From the NCBI RefSeq assembly GCF_050624435.1, contig NC_134539.1:47710001-47774000 (forward strand): a stretch of 64,000 bases of DNA. Direction: 5' to 3'. The notes under the pieces are model-generated. The model was not told where the DNA came from and ran no database searches. It worked only from the letters and a program-made list of their open reading frames with translations. Within the stretch, counting starts at the first letter, position 1, and each line of letters starts with the position of its first letter. Origin of the DNA: Tenrec ecaudatus. Its lineage: Eukaryota; Chordata; Mammalia; Afrosoricida; Tenrecidae. Below, one piece after another: positions 45,263 to 56,939 of the stretch. The translations under genes were made by a program, and so were the position numbers.

Positions 45263-46407
45263 ATGACGCTTAAAGACTGTGCTAGTTCTGAAGAAGAAGA
45301 GCATGTTCGCACAAAGCGAAGAAAGGAAAAGGGCAGGTGCTGTGTCACCCAGCTCACAAACCTGCAACCAGCTGCCGCCCCACTGACCGACACACCCAGA
45401 GTGGTAAGCCGCCAGGCTAGCACCCGTAATCCCTCTCTCTCAGAGAGCCAGTCTGGTGTGCTGTCTGCGTGCAGTCCCCCATAGAAAGATTCCTACAAAG
45501 CAATTCTGCTGTTAGTGCTCATATAACCTAAGAAAGTTAAACCCACGGTAGATTTCACTGTGAGACATGGCTTTTCCAAGTAGGTTTTGTGGTGAACATT
45601 TTCCCATACATTTTAGACACTGAATCTGTAGCTGAAAGATTTCTAACAGCATATACAGAATTATCCATTGTGTATATTATTTTCCTGGAAGGTTCAGAGA
45701 CGATGAGGTTAAATGAAATGTTTCCAAGTGAAATAGTAACAGGTACTCTTTTAATAATAAATCTGAGTAAGGTCTTTGTGGCGCATTTCCCAGAAATTGG
45801 GAAAGTGAATGGTTGCCGTGATTGGGTAACACCACTTTTCGCAAGTTCAAAGGTTTCCAATTCTTCCATTTCAATAACATTTAAAAAGGACTTGGGGAAA
45901 TTGCCGCCAATAACTCATTTACAATGTTCTCTAGATGATGGATAGCTGATGTTCTTTCTGGCATAGGAATCGGGAGAAACTTAAGACATGGAGTGTCACT
46001 GACGTTACACAACTCTTTCAATGGCATCTACATGTTTATAGGATGATTTTTCAGCACTACACTCTACAAAATCAAAACTAAATAATAAAACCGATGTCAT
46101 CTGTTCTATTATCTAATAGCGAATAACAGGAGACCATGGCTGGACTAATTAAAAGTCCACCTCAGTAAGGGACAGATTTCTAATAATGTTTTATCTTTCT
46201 GTGTAAAGTATATCAGCACTTACATTTGATAAATTACACACAAATAAAGATTTTATTAAAACTCCATCTAATATAAATTTTGGTCACAGAAAGCTTAAAG
46301 GCTCAATTTCAATTAATATAACATTGTTATAGCACAAAGGTATAATACTGTGATCGATGAGACATATATTTAAAATATTTAAAAGCATATATTGTCCTAG
46401 AATAAGA

Positions 46408-46612
46408 GCACCGGTAGCATAGTGGTTATGAGGTAAGCTTGTTAAGCACAAGGCCTGAAGTTTGAAACCACCAGATGCTCTGAGAGAGAAAGATGAGGCT
46501 TTCTACGCATGTAAAGAGTCTGGGAACTCCACAGAGGCAGGTTGACCCTGCCCTACAGGACACTCTGAGCCAGAATTGATTAGATTAGTAGTGAGTTTGG
46601 TGTTTGTATGTT
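46408..46612 (+). repeat. AfroSINE
   Basis: GAGCACCGGTAGCATAGTGG, GAAGTTTGAAACCACCAGAT and GATGAGGCTTTCTACGCATG. Confidence 0.82.
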
Positions 46613-46717
46613 TGTTTTACTACACTGGACTAGAATTATGTCACAATAGTAAAATGGAAGAAATCTAGAAAGCTCAAAACCATTGAACCTTTGTGTTCAA
46701 AGGTTATTACTGTCCTC

Positions 46718-46850
46718 TGTTGTTGAGTTAATTCCAGAGTAGAACTACTTGATAGGGTGAGAGAATCCATGTGCTAGGCCTTTTCTTCAGTGGTGCTGTG
46801 CTGCTGGCTGGGTTTGAACCACCAACCTCTCACTTTACAATCAAGAGTAA
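46718..46850 (-). repeat. AfroSINE, partial
   Basis: GGTTTGAACCACCAACCTCT and CAGAGTAGAACTACTTGATA. Confidence 0.6.
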
Positions 46851-46914
46851 ACTGTGCGGGTAGCACAGGGACTGCTATAAAAGGACTGTTCATAAATGGA
46901 TACTACCAAATACC

Positions 46915-47080
46915 GAACCCATAGCTTTCCAGTTGACTCTGACTCATAGCACCCAGGACTGAGCAGAATTGGCCCACAGGTTTCCAAGGCTGCAGATATT
47001 CCAGGAAGAAGACAGTCACATCTTTCTCCCAAAAAATGTGTACCAGCCTCTTGGTTAGGAGCCAAGCACAAAGCCAGGGC
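46915..47080 (-). repeat. AfroSINE, partial
   Basis: GTTGACTCTGACTCATAGCA, CACAGGTTTCCAAGGCTGCA and CAGCCTCTTGGTTAGGAGCC. Confidence 0.7.
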
Positions 47081-47664
47081 ACCTCCAGGCATCCTGGATG
47101 AACACTAGAGTGAAGCACCATAGTGCCCCTCGGAGGGTACAGACCACACCAGTGACACAGTCCAAGGGGCCACACTTAGACGACTGTCTATAAAATTTGT
47201 GCACAGTGCTTCTGCAGAAAGCCATCATTTTAAATGAAAATATCCCTGTAATAAGTTTTAACAATAAAAGCATTTTCCAAGTCCAGCTTACAGGTATTAA
47301 TCTATGCCCAGGGCTACAACTCAATGCCGATTGATCACCTTGAGGGCAGTGGCGATGTACTCTGGTCAGAGCTGTCATTATCTCCTAAATACAATGACAC
47401 TTTGAATGGGGTTTCATTTGCACGCTCTGCAAGCACACTGTTTACTGACTTTGTTGCTGTCTGGTGTCAATTTTTCTAGTATTTTTGCTCCAACATTGTG
47501 GTAATTACTATTTGGGAACCTATGTCAATAGCTTTCTTGAGAATGAACTAGTAATTAAAAGAAAGAGGACGTCTGCTTAGTTCCTATTAAGGTTGTAATC
47601 CCACGTAGAACTTTTTTTAACAAAACAATTCTGTCGTTAGTATTCATATAATCTAAGAACTATA

Positions 47665-47747
47665 CATGGGGCTTCAAGAAGTCCATGGTAAAATGGAATA
47701 TTAAAAGGTAACAGAATTGCTCCACAAACTTCTTAAAGCTCTCCCAT
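47665..47747. mobile_element. Short palindromic MITE-like element (possible mariner MITE)
   Basis: Left arm GGGGCTTCAAGAAGTCCATG pairs with right arm ACTTCTTAAAGCTCTCC, and TA dinucleotides flank both ends. Size ~83 bp and palindromic layout fit a mariner-type MITE. Family identity is not certain. Confidence 0.5.
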
Positions 47748-48107
47748 ATTTTAAACATTTTTCAACCATTTTTATCTTCTACCATTCTATTATTAAAATT
47801 AATAATAAACATTCGTAAGGACTCTGTATAGTATTTTGAGATGGAAGGAGGCCCATGGGGGGAGGGACAGCACCCTGAATTATAACACTGGGTGGCATCA
47901 ACCCTAATGATGTCACTTCTATCAAATATGTCACAGTATTTACCTTTTCGTAGTTACAAGTAAAAGCATCTTTACTGTGACTCTTGGCGGAGAGCTGGTG
48001 CTGACGTATAGCGCCCCCTGTGTAGGCAGAGTGGAACTGTGCCACAGCATTGCTACGGATGGGACCTTTCAGAAGTCGATAGCCAGGCCTGTCTTCTGTG
48101 GTGTGGT

Positions 48108-48620
48108 GGTGGTTGTTGTTGTCAGGTACCACGGAGTCAACGACAACCCCTAGGGACCCTGTGCCAAATGGAACCAAGCCCTGCTGGACCCTCATCAGTC
48201 TCACACTCACTGCTGCAGCCACCGAGTCGCTGCATCTTGTTGAGGGTCTTGCTCTTTTTCGATGACACTCTACCTAAGAGTGAGGCCCTTCTCCTGGGAT
48301 TGTCCCCTCTTGATAACACGTCCAAAGAACTTGAGACAAAGGCTCACTATCTTCTCGGCTAAGGAACATTCTGGTTGTGCCTTTTCCAAGACAGATGTGT
48401 TCATTTTTCTGGCAGACCTCAGTATGATCAATAGTCTTCACCAACACCACTGTTCAGAAGCATGACATATTCTCTGGCTTTCCTGATTAATTATGCAGGT
48501 TTTGCATGAGCGTGAGCCAACTGACAATACCTGGCGTGAGCCAGGCACACCTTAATCCTTAAAGTGCCATTTTCAGTCTTTAACACCAGGCCTATTCAGC
48601 CCAACCACCTTCCAGAGAGT
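48108..48620 (-). mobile_element. RTE-type LINE 3' fragment
   Basis: Anchors GTTGTTGTTGTCAGGTACCA, GTTGAGGGTCTTGCTC, AAGGAACATTCTGGTTGTGC and AATACCTGGCGTGAGCCAGG. Confidence 0.8.
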
Positions 48621-48671
48621 AACTGACAATGTAGCTGTTAGTGCTACCCAAAGACTAATTAAAAATATTGT

Positions 48672-49083
48672 TATGGGTTAAGTTGTGCTAACCCTTTCCC
48701 TACCCCATATTAAAGTCCTGCGGATGTAACCTGGTTAGAAATTGAGTTTTTAAATGATGCTATCAGTTAAGTTAAAGTCATAATAAATGGGGGGGCTCAC
48801 AATTCAATACAAGTGGTGCTTTTATTTAGTAAAGAGGAGAAGAGACAGAGAGTGAAAGAGAAGAAGTGTCATCTGGTGACAGAATTGCATGCATGGGCTA
48901 CCCAGCATCAGGAGAGACACGGGAGCATTGTCCTCTAGACCCTTCTGAGAGCCTGGAGCCCCGTGAGCACGTTGAAATCCAACCGGTTAGTCGCCATCAG
49001 AGCTATGAGACAAGGAATTTCTGTTCTCATAAGCCACTGGCTCAGTTTGAGGAATTTTGTTATGGCAACCCAGGAAATGAAAT
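48672..49083 (+). mobile_element. MaLR-type (MLT1-like) solo LTR relic
   Basis: TATGGGTTAAGTTGTGCTAA, TAAAGTCCTGCGGATG and GAGACAAGGAATTTCTGTTC with CATAAGCCACTGG. Degraded and non-coding. Confidence 0.6.
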
Positions 49084-49149
49084 CAAATGTCTTTATAGTA
49101 TTACGGGAATGTCATCTTTGAAAATTCTGACGGAAAAAATGTGAAATGG

Positions 49150-50402
49150 CTACTTAAAAATCAATGAGGGCCACAAGTCCATCTGATGAGGAAATAGGAT
49201 TCTCTTCAATAAATAGTACTAGGAACTTTGGATTGCCACATGCAGAAAAATGACACAGGATCCATGCCCCATATCATGCCAAGAACAACAAAAAAAACCC
49301 CAAATGGATCAAGGATCTAAATATGTAAACTCAAAACATAAAATTCCTAGAACAACTAGGGGCAATGCTGTGCAGCCTAACTTTCAACAAAACTAACAAT
49401 AACAGCACAAATAGGCAAAGATGAAATAAACAAATGGGACCTCAGAACAATGAAAAGCTTTTTGTTCATAAAAGGATTTCACCAAAAAGCATGAAAAGGG
49501 CCACCTACCAACTGGGAGGTTATCTTCAGAAATCCTGTATCTGATGGAAACATCATAACTATATATATATATACACACATGTAACTATGAAAATGTAACT
49601 CAAAGGACAACCCAATTATAAGACAGGCAAGGACTTGAGTAGACATTTCAACAAAGAAGACAGTAAAATGGGCACCAGACATGAAAAGTTGCTCAGCCTC
49701 ACTAGCAAATCAACCCACAGTGGGCACCATTTCATTCTCACCAGGATGGCCAAGACAAGAATTTTAGAGTGTAAACAGGAAGTGTTGGCAAGCATATGGG
49801 GAAACCGGAACCCTTATCCCCTACGGTGGGAGTGAAAAGTGGCACAGCTGTTGTGGATGTCCGCGTGGCAGTTGCTCAAAACCTAAAAATAGAACTACCG
49901 TATGACCCTGGAAGTGCAGCTCTAGGGATACACTGACAAGACGTGAAAGCCGAAACTCCAAAAGAGATGCATATACCAATGGCCATTGTCGCCTTCCAAA
50001 CAGCTGAAAGATGCAAACAATTTCGATGCCGCCAACAGATAAATAGATAAACAAGATGTGGTACATGCACCCAATGGAATATTATCCAGCCAGTAGGATA
50101 AATGCAGCCTTATCATGATGGATGGAGCTTGATGACATTCTGCGGAGGGAAATATGCCAATCACAAAAGGACATCCATTGTCTGACCTCACTTACGTAAA
50201 AAGACAGGGGCAGGCAAATGTACAGACACCAGAGCTTATTAGTACAGACTAGGGGTGGGAGCGAGAAAGAGGCGGGGATGGCATTGGAAAAACTGTATAT
50301 GCTGATGGTCGATTTGTGCCATTGCTGTTACTAAAATGTACGCCTGTGCAAAGTTAAATTGGCAAAGCTCGTGTGATACATTGACAACAATAAAAAAATA
50401 AA
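49150..50402 (+). mobile_element. L1 ORF2 3' part and 3' end, old
   Basis: Ordered L1 blocks: TTGGATTGCCACATGCAGAA, CCAAATGGATCAAGGATCTA, AAGTTGCTCAGCCTCACTAG, CATTTCATTCTCACCAGGAT, AGAACTACCGTATGACCCTG and ATGGAATATTATCCAGCCAG, ending in an A-rich tail. No open frame of useful length remains. Confidence 0.82.
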
Positions 50403-50439
50403 GTGTTGCTACTGAGGCTGCTTATATACCTATTTAGAT

Positions 50440-51165
50440 CTCATGGGACTTTGTTCCTTGCATTTGGAGGTTTAGGGTGCTGGTTTCATGGGACACCCCT
50501 ATTGGTTGGCTTAATCACAGTGTTTAGTGCTTCTGGTCAACCTTCTAGTGCGCTGTGAGGACCACAGCACAACTGGTCGCTATAGACCTGAACAATAGAA
50601 AAAGATAAAGGAGCTGGAGGAGGAAATGACATGCGTGTCTATTTGCCGCCATGAACAACAGCCACGTTTGCCAGGAGATCCAGGGAGCTGGATGGTTCCC
50701 CGCTCTCATTATTGAATATCTTGATCAAAGTTTCCTGGATGAATCCTAATCAAAGGGAGAAAACGCAGAACGGGATTTCAAATTCTCATTTGAATTTGAC
50801 TTCCGGGAGTTGTGGAAAGTAGAGGTACCCCTAAAATTATTGCCGGTGATAGCCTTTAAGTTCTAAACCAAAATATTCCCTGAAGCCATCTTAAAAGGCA
50901 ACAATAGTTTCACTGAACTAGTCCAAGTTGTCCTGGAGTCTTCCTTGACATGGGATAAAATAGGCAAGAGCTACTTGAGAGCTGTCATAGAAGCCTGAGG
51001 GGTGCTGAATTGATGTTAACGAGGGAAGAGCAACTCAGCAAGGAGGGTGGAGACGGTGGGCGACTCAAAGAATGTGCTCCTTCCACTAAAGGGCAGGCGT
51101 GGAACCTGCTGGCCTGGGGAATGTTTCCTGGCATATCTGCTCAGCAACAAAATAAATAAAATTCT
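50440..51165 (+). mobile_element. Afrotherian-type interspersed repeat (class uncertain)
   Basis: TTAGTGCTTCTGGTCAACCT, GAATATCTTGATCAAAGTTT, TATTCCCTGAAGCCATCTTA and the CAACAAAATAAATAAAATT end resemble a high-copy repeat I associate with elephant and other afrotherians. The parent class (RTE or L1) is not certain. Confidence 0.55.
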
Positions 51166-51496
51166 GAAGGAAAACGCAATGAAATTTGTTATTGTAATAA
51201 AAAAGTTTTAGAAGAAAAAAATGCTTGTTTCTTTTTTTTTTTTTGTCAATAGCTTTTAGGGGTTAGATGAGGGGAAAATGTTGGAAGGCAACTTATTTAG
51301 CAGATTGAATAGATTTTCTCATTGTCTCCCTGGCATTGTTATTAGAAAGAAACAGATAGGGTTGGAGAGAAGGGCAAGGGGAAACGGACAATTTTATGAA
51401 CAGAAATTGGGCACAGACTTTTCATTGGTAGTTTTGGAGTGTTGGATTTATGTTTATAGCCCAGTGACGTTGGGGGTCAGTGATGCTAGACCCCAA

Positions 51497-51630
51497 ATGC
51501 GCTGGTGGCACAGTAATTAAGTGCTACACTGTCAATCAAAGCCTGTGGCTGGAATCGACGAGGGGGCTGCAGGAGAGAAGATCGATCATCTAGTCCTAGA
51601 GAGTAGTCTATGCAATCCTATGATGCAGAG
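51497..51630 (+). repeat. AfroSINE, partial
   Basis: GCGCTGGTGGCACAGTAATT, AAGTGCTACACTGTCAATC and TGGCTGGAATCGACGAGG. The 3' part is lost. Confidence 0.6.
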
Positions 51631-52047
51631 ACTTGCCCTAAGTCAGAGCGGAATTAACAGCACAGAACAACAGATCAACGGCTCAAAAAAATCACAACTG
51701 GCTAGGAAAGTGCACTCAAGGGGCTTAATGCTCATCTCGCTCCACGGTAAATTGGACAAACTCGCCTCTTCTAGTTCCTCATCCTTTTCACAAGGGTCAG
51801 AGCCAGCCTCCACCTATTAGCAATATATTCTCAGAAAAAGCAAATAGGAATACCTTGTACAAATTCCTCACACCTTACAAATCCATTATTAGGCATCGAT
51901 GGGGGATGTTTTTTGAAAAAAAAAAAATCCCAACGGAGCTCTGTTTAAAGAACAAAATTTCCAAATATTTTGGTTTCCATTCAAGTATTTCTAGATTTCT
52001 TTGTCCTCTGTCTTTCTGAAGAAGTGATATAATATTTAGACAGGAGA

Positions 52048-52050
<3 letters not shown>

Positions 52051-52090
<40 letters not shown>
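52051..52090. repeat. (TG)20 microsatellite
   Basis: 40 bp of TG followed by a G-rich run (AGGGTGGGGGTGGGGGGAG). Confidence 0.95.
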
Positions 52091-52093
<3 letters not shown>

Positions 52094-52684
52094 GTGGGGG
52101 TGGGGGGAGTCAGGGAAGGTAGTGTGGAGACGGGGTTGTGTGCATTTATTTGCATCTGTAATAAGATATCCCAAAATAAATGTCCCTGTATCTCCATTCC
52201 CATGCTGTATCCTCCCTTTAATAATAAAAATAATAATACAATCGGAGCCTTGCCTCAAAGTGGCTAGCGCTTAGCTTAGGTCTCCAACCAGCTGTAATTT
52301 TCAACCTGCTAATCATTCCAGACTCACTGAGATGGAACCAGTCTCTGTAATGAGCAGTGTCCTCGCACTGCCTCTTGTCTCTGCCCTTGTTTCTCTCGCA
52401 TCCCTTTAGGGGAATTCAGAGCAGCTGCAACCACTTGGATTTGCTGCCGACATTTACTGGTCATTCACAAGTGACTTCATGAGCCAGCTATCTTAAAATT
52501 ACCAATCTATGAAGTCAACCGCACGCTGCCCTTGACTTACTGTTGGCAAAGGTTAACTAAATGTAGATATTCTGTATTCAAATAAATCACACATAGGAAA
52601 GGGACTCAAAACTGTGTGGAAAAATTCCATTATCATTTAATTCCATTTTTGCACTAACTTTTTTATGTCCACCTGAGTGGGTGT

Positions 52685-52687
<3 letters not shown>

Positions 52688-52776
<89 letters not shown>
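52688..52776. repeat. (AT)n tract, 89 bp
   Basis: Uninterrupted AT dinucleotide run. Confidence 0.95.
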
Positions 52777-52778
<2 letters not shown>

Positions 52779-52885
52779 AAGACACATAATGTACATACAC
52801 AGACACACACATACATATACAGAGTTTCTTACTTTATGCCAGATGGTGTAACAGGAATCCAGTAGTGAGTAAGACAAATATCTTA

Positions 52886-53045
52886 CTGTCATTGAGTAGA
52901 TTCTTATTCTCATTGCCCCTAAGATCAGGGTAGAACTGGCCCTTTGGGTTTTCCATGACTTTAAATCTTTACTGGAGTACACAGCCTCATCTCTCTCCTG
53001 TGGAGCAGCTGGCTGGTGGGTTTGAAAAGCAGACCTTTCTCCCTC
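52886..53045 (-). repeat. AfroSINE
   Basis: TACTGTCATTGAGTAGATTC, CAGGGTAGAACTGGCCCTTT and AGCTGGCTGGTGGGTTTG. Confidence 0.72.
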
Positions 53046-53159
53046 TCAACCGGGGGCACCAAGACGTGAATGCAAAATACCAGCATGAGCAGGGAACAGA
53101 GAGAGGTCTGCGGACTGGCCTCAATCCCAACTACTGGACCACCCCCCACCCCACTTCAC

Positions 53160-54005
53160 CCCCGCCCCCGAAGGGTGCACTTCAGAGGACAGCACTGAAG
53201 CTACAGCTCAGGGAGAGGGGCGCGTCTGATCCCGAGCAAATGAAAAAGGAAGGAGAAACACTGAAACTCACCAAACCGCGAGGACAATATTCTGGCTCAA
53301 AGCAGCCAATGCACAGAGAGGACCACAGGGTCCGACTCCACCAGGAGACACCAGGAACTCACTGGCCCATAGCGCTACAGGAAAACAGCACTGGAGACAC
53401 GGTTCAGGAGTTGAACCTGATCTCACCCCAACACACAACACAGGGAATCCAGGACAGATAAACCCACTAATGAGAGTAGCAATACTAGGAGGGGAAGGGA
53501 AGGGGTGGGAGGGTGGTGGTAAGGAGGAACCAATCACAATGATTGACATATAACCCCCTCCCAGGGAGATGGACAACAGAAACGTTGGCGTAAGACATAA
53601 AAAAACAACAACCCAAAATTTATAAATTATCAAGGGTTCATGATGGTGGGAGGGGGAAAAAGAGGAGTGGATATCAAGGGCTCAAATAGAAAGAAACTGT
53701 TTTGAAAATGATGATGGCAACATATGTATGACCAGACGTCCTGCTTTTTAACATTTTTTCCTGCGTCCCGCGGTGTTCTTTAAAAGTCCCGATTTTTGGA
53801 AACAACGCATGACAAGCTAGGGTATACAGTTTTTTTTGGCTGCCATGTGGCTATTTTGCCAGAATTTGAGTTTTATCAATGGTGTCCCACTTTACCAATG
53901 TTAAAATCTGGTCACCTTATTAATGTGCTTGACACAGTAGATATGTATGGATTGTGACAAGAGTAGTAAATGATGTCCCCAATAAAATGATTTTAAAAAA
54001 ATAGC
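53160..54005 (+). mobile_element. L1 3' end, tenrec-type, internally deleted and hAT-interrupted
   Basis: Shares its start (CACTGAAGCTACAGCTCAGG) and end (CCCAATAAAATGATTTT) with the 32700-34695 copy but lacks about 1 kb of the middle. A ~195-bp hAT-like element sits at 53724-53919. Confidence 0.75.
53724..53919. mobile_element. Short non-autonomous hAT-like element inside an L1 3' end
   Basis: About 195 bp with inverted ends TGACCAGA (53729-53736) and TCTGGTCA (53907-53914). It holds blocks such as TTTAACATTTTTTCCTGCG and GTGTCCCACTTTACC. It interrupts the L1 3' sequence, whose two halves (GATGATGGCAACA... and ...AATGTGCTTGACACA) are contiguous in the copy at 34580-34620. The exact ends and target duplication are unclear, so the hAT assignment rests on the terminal motif and overall look. 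Confidence 0.6.
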
Positions 54006-54142
54006 AGATTTTACTGGTTAACCGCACAAGTTCTTGACTATTTAGAATTCTGGTATGAAAGTCAACCTCTCATCTAGATTCCTTCTCTTGAACATTTATT
54101 AAGAGTTTTAAAGGCTAAAAATTAAAACCAAATTCATGCCCC

Positions 54143-54297
54143 CACTCAAATGCAACACACGGTGACCTTTAGAAGAGAGTAGATTGGCCCCACAGAGACC
54201 CCAAGGCACAGAAGCCTCATCCTTCTCCCAGGGTTTGAACTGCTAACTTGGCAGTTAGGAGCTTACTGTGGAGCTCAGGACACCACCAGGGCTCCCA
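54143..54297 (-). repeat. AfroSINE, partial
   Basis: GGGTTTGAACTGCTAACTTG, CAGTTAGGAGCTTACTG and GACACCACCAGGGCTCCC. Confidence 0.72.
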
Positions 54298-54507
54298 TTC
54301 TGAAGGCAGGTAGTGGGTATTAAATAGGAATGGGAGAGTTAGTGGTGCCTGTTAGAATGGCTGATCTGAAGAAGCAGGAACAGGAGGTGGGAAAAGAAGG
54401 CAGACACAGCAGCATGGAATAACGGTCTTTGGAATGAAACGGCATGACTTTTTGGTCCAACTATAACTAGGTCTAATTTTTAGTTCAAAGACTGATCTCA
54501 CTAAAAA

Positions 54508-54985
54508 AAACTCACTGCCATTGAGTCAATGATGATTCAAACTCACACCCTATGGGTTTCCCAAACTGTAACTGTTTTTTTTGGGGGGGTGGGGTGGGGG
54601 TGGAGGGAGGGTGCAGGGCATTCTGGGCTGCAAATCTTTTTTTTTTATAAATCATTTTATTGGGGGCTTTTACAGGTCTTATCACAACCCATCCATCCAT
54701 CTATCCATCCATCGTGTCAAGCACATTTGTACATTTGTTGCCATCATCAATTTCTTTCTACTTGAACCCTTGGTGTCAGCTCATTTTCCCCCTCCCTCTC
54801 TACCCCCCACCCCGCACAAACTCTTGATCATTTATAATTATTATTTATCTTGTCTTACACTGTCCGATGTCTCCTGTAACCATTGACGGGAGTCAAAAGC
54901 CAAGTCTTTCTCCTGCCAAGCTGCTGGTGGTTTTGAACTGCTCACAAAGCAGAACTGTAGATCGCAGCCCAACGAGTGACCACTA
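54508..54985 (-). repeat. AfroSINE interrupted by an L1
   Basis: Left part CACTGCCATTGAGTCAATGA to CCCAAACTGTAACTG. Right part GGGAGTCAAAAGCCAAGTCT to CGAGTGACCACTATG. The ~310-bp L1 lies between them. Confidence 0.8.
54573..54882 (-). mobile_element. L1 3' end inserted into an AfroSINE
   Basis: T/G-rich start, TTTTATTGGGGGCTTTTACA, GTGTCAAGCACATTTGTACA and GTCTTACACTGTCCGATGTC. CTGTAAC appears at both edges and looks like the target duplication. Confidence 0.75.
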
Positions 54986-55369
54986 TGTTCCACTGACTAT
55001 GACAGGGAGAAAATAGTAGGATGTGCGTGTTCCTAAAACCCTTCCCCATTTCTTTCTCCCCAAAGCATGGCACACAATCAAAAGGGAAGAGCGAGAAGGT
55101 CACAAGCTGTGTGTGTGTATGTGTTCATTAGGCCCATATCACGGAGGGCATTCACAATTAAAATAATAATAACAATACTTGTCCGAAGTCACCCGGTTTG
55201 GAACTGAGAGAGTGTGGAGGGTCTGGGGGTGAGTCCCATCTTACTGTGATTGTAAACATTTTGAGCACAGTTCGGTGTCTGCAGGATGTGAAAATCAGCA
55301 TGAATAAGACGTTATTTTCCAAAGCACAAAGTAAGGGGTGAGCTATCTTGGAAACAGCAAAGCACTTAG

Positions 55370-55480
55370 AGAAAGGAATCCTGGGTTCCTTTTCAAGTCC
55401 TACAAAATACTTGCCCCTAGGCCTCCATTTCCTCCTGCCGAATGAGAGGATTTGAGCGGAAACCCCTCAGATTCCATCTG
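55370..55480 (+). mobile_element. MIR fragment
   Basis: ATCCTGGGTTCC, GGCCTCCATTTCCTCCTGCC and GAATGAGAGGATTTGAG resemble a MIR 5' half. Confidence 0.5.
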
Positions 55481-55639
55481 GTTTAGCTAAACATAAAAGG
55501 ACTTGCTGTCAGAGGCATCCTTTCTACGCGAGGACAAACCCTCAGAATTCCAGCTCTACGGAAAGAAAGGAAGCCTCCCTCCGTGAGCAATAAACTAGCT
55601 GTATCTAGTCATCCTTCAGATCGTAGCTTAAGGGAAACG

Positions 55640-56095
55640 ATCTTTGCTTTCAGGATCACGATGCCCCTGAGCCAAATCATGGGGTTTTCAATCACCTCAT
55701 ATCTCCGTGAGAGCTGGGTGTTGAATAAGGAAGACTGAAGAAGAAGCGAAGCATTTGAATTTGACGTTGGTCAAGAGTCTAGAGAGTACCATGGACTGCC
55801 AAAAGAACAAACAAATTTGTCTTGGAGGACAAATCTGTCCTTAGAAGTAAGAATGGCAAGAGTTTTTATCACATACTATGGACATGTTATCACGAGAGAC
55901 CAGTCCCTGGGAAAGGACATCATGCTGGTAGTAACAGAGGGCAGTGAAAAAGAGAAAGACCCTCAGTAAGTTGAATTGCCATTGGGAGTGCAACAATAGG
56001 TTCAAATATAACACTGAGGATGTCGCCGGACTGGACGAGGTCTTTCTGATGTACATTGGGTCGCTAGGAGCCAGAACCGACTTGATTACAACTAA
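55640..56095 (+). mobile_element. RTE-type LINE 3' fragment
   Basis: Anchors TTTTCAATCACCTCATATCT, GTGTTGAATAAGGAAGACTG, TATGGACATGTTATCACGAG and GACCAGTCCCTGGGAAAGG, ending TTACAACTAATGATG. Confidence 0.8.
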
Positions 56096-56224
56096 TGATG
56101 TCTTCGTTTAGCCTTCTCTGGGGACCCTTGTGGTAGTCACATAATTTCATGTCATCTTGAAGCTATATAAAAGTGTAGGGATGGTATTCAACCTGTCAAT
56201 CAGATCGTAGCCTGGTCACTTCAC

Positions 56225-56301
56225 TTGTTGGTGCGATCTAAAATTATAGCTCCCTGGAGGGCTGTTCTTTCTCTCTCTTTCTCTCTCTCTCTGGAGGGCT
56301 G

Positions 56302-56335
<34 letters not shown>

Positions 56336-56625
56336 GCCGTAACCTTCCTACTTGCTGGCCACCCTGTCTGAGAGCTGCAGGCTTCCTGAGATGTTTTCCA
56401 CCGACTTTGGATCCACACGACTTTGTACCCACCAGCCTGTGATCTTTCTGCATTCTGCATCATTGCATGTGAGTCTGAAGAGGAGCTTATGGACTCGTGT
56501 CAGACTTAGGGACCTGAGCTGGGATGTTTTCTTGATATAGAATTACTTCTTGATATAAAGCTCTTTGTTATGCATAGATGAGTATCAGTGGATCTGTTTC
56601 TCAAGTCAACCCAGCCTCACACTGC
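56225..56625 (+). mobile_element. Interspersed repeat, 'GAGAAACAAATCC' family, with CT tract
   Basis: GGGATGTTTTCTTGATATAG, GTGGATCTGTTTCTCAAGTC and CAACCCAGCCTCAC mark the family's end. A CT-rich tandem duplication lies at 56262-56335. Confidence 0.55.
56262..56335. repeat. CT-rich tandem duplication
   Basis: CTGGAGGGCTGTTCTTTCTC occurs twice, each followed by (CT)n. Confidence 0.88.
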
Positions 56626-56674
56626 CTTTTCATTGATCAGAAGATATCACAGTTTGTAATTACACATTTATCTG

Positions 56675-56800
56675 TGTGACTAGATTTTAAACTCCAAGTA
56701 GGCATAGACCATTTCTGTTTGTAGCAATGAATCCCTTCCCCCTTGAGTCCAGCATAAGCGGGGCATACAGAAGATGCTCCACAATGTTTGTTGCTGACAT
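56675..56800. mobile_element. Ancient repeat relic (L2/MIR-like)
   Basis: TTTTAAACTCCAAGTAGGCA, CATACAGAAGATGCTCCACA and ATGTTTGTTGCTGA recall the 'cagtgcctggcacatagtagg' type of old mammalian repeat. Confidence 0.45.
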
Positions 56801-56939
56801 GGATTTTAGAAGGAGCTCACAGTGTTCAGACTTTAAATTCTAGACATAATATTCTTTCCTGGCTTTTAGACAGTAAAGAGTACACTAATGCATTTTTTCA
56901 GGTCATTTATTTATTTTCCTCTTAGTTCTTCCACTCAAA

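Noticed and set aside
49150..50402. Coding L1 ORF2 end
   Set aside because: Sequence order matches L1 ORF2 but stops and shifts are frequent, so it is listed only as a mobile-element relic.
52955..53461. Plus-strand open frame of 168 aa
   Set aside because: It starts in an AfroSINE and runs through a tenrec-type L1 3'UTR that is also present at 32700; no protein domain.
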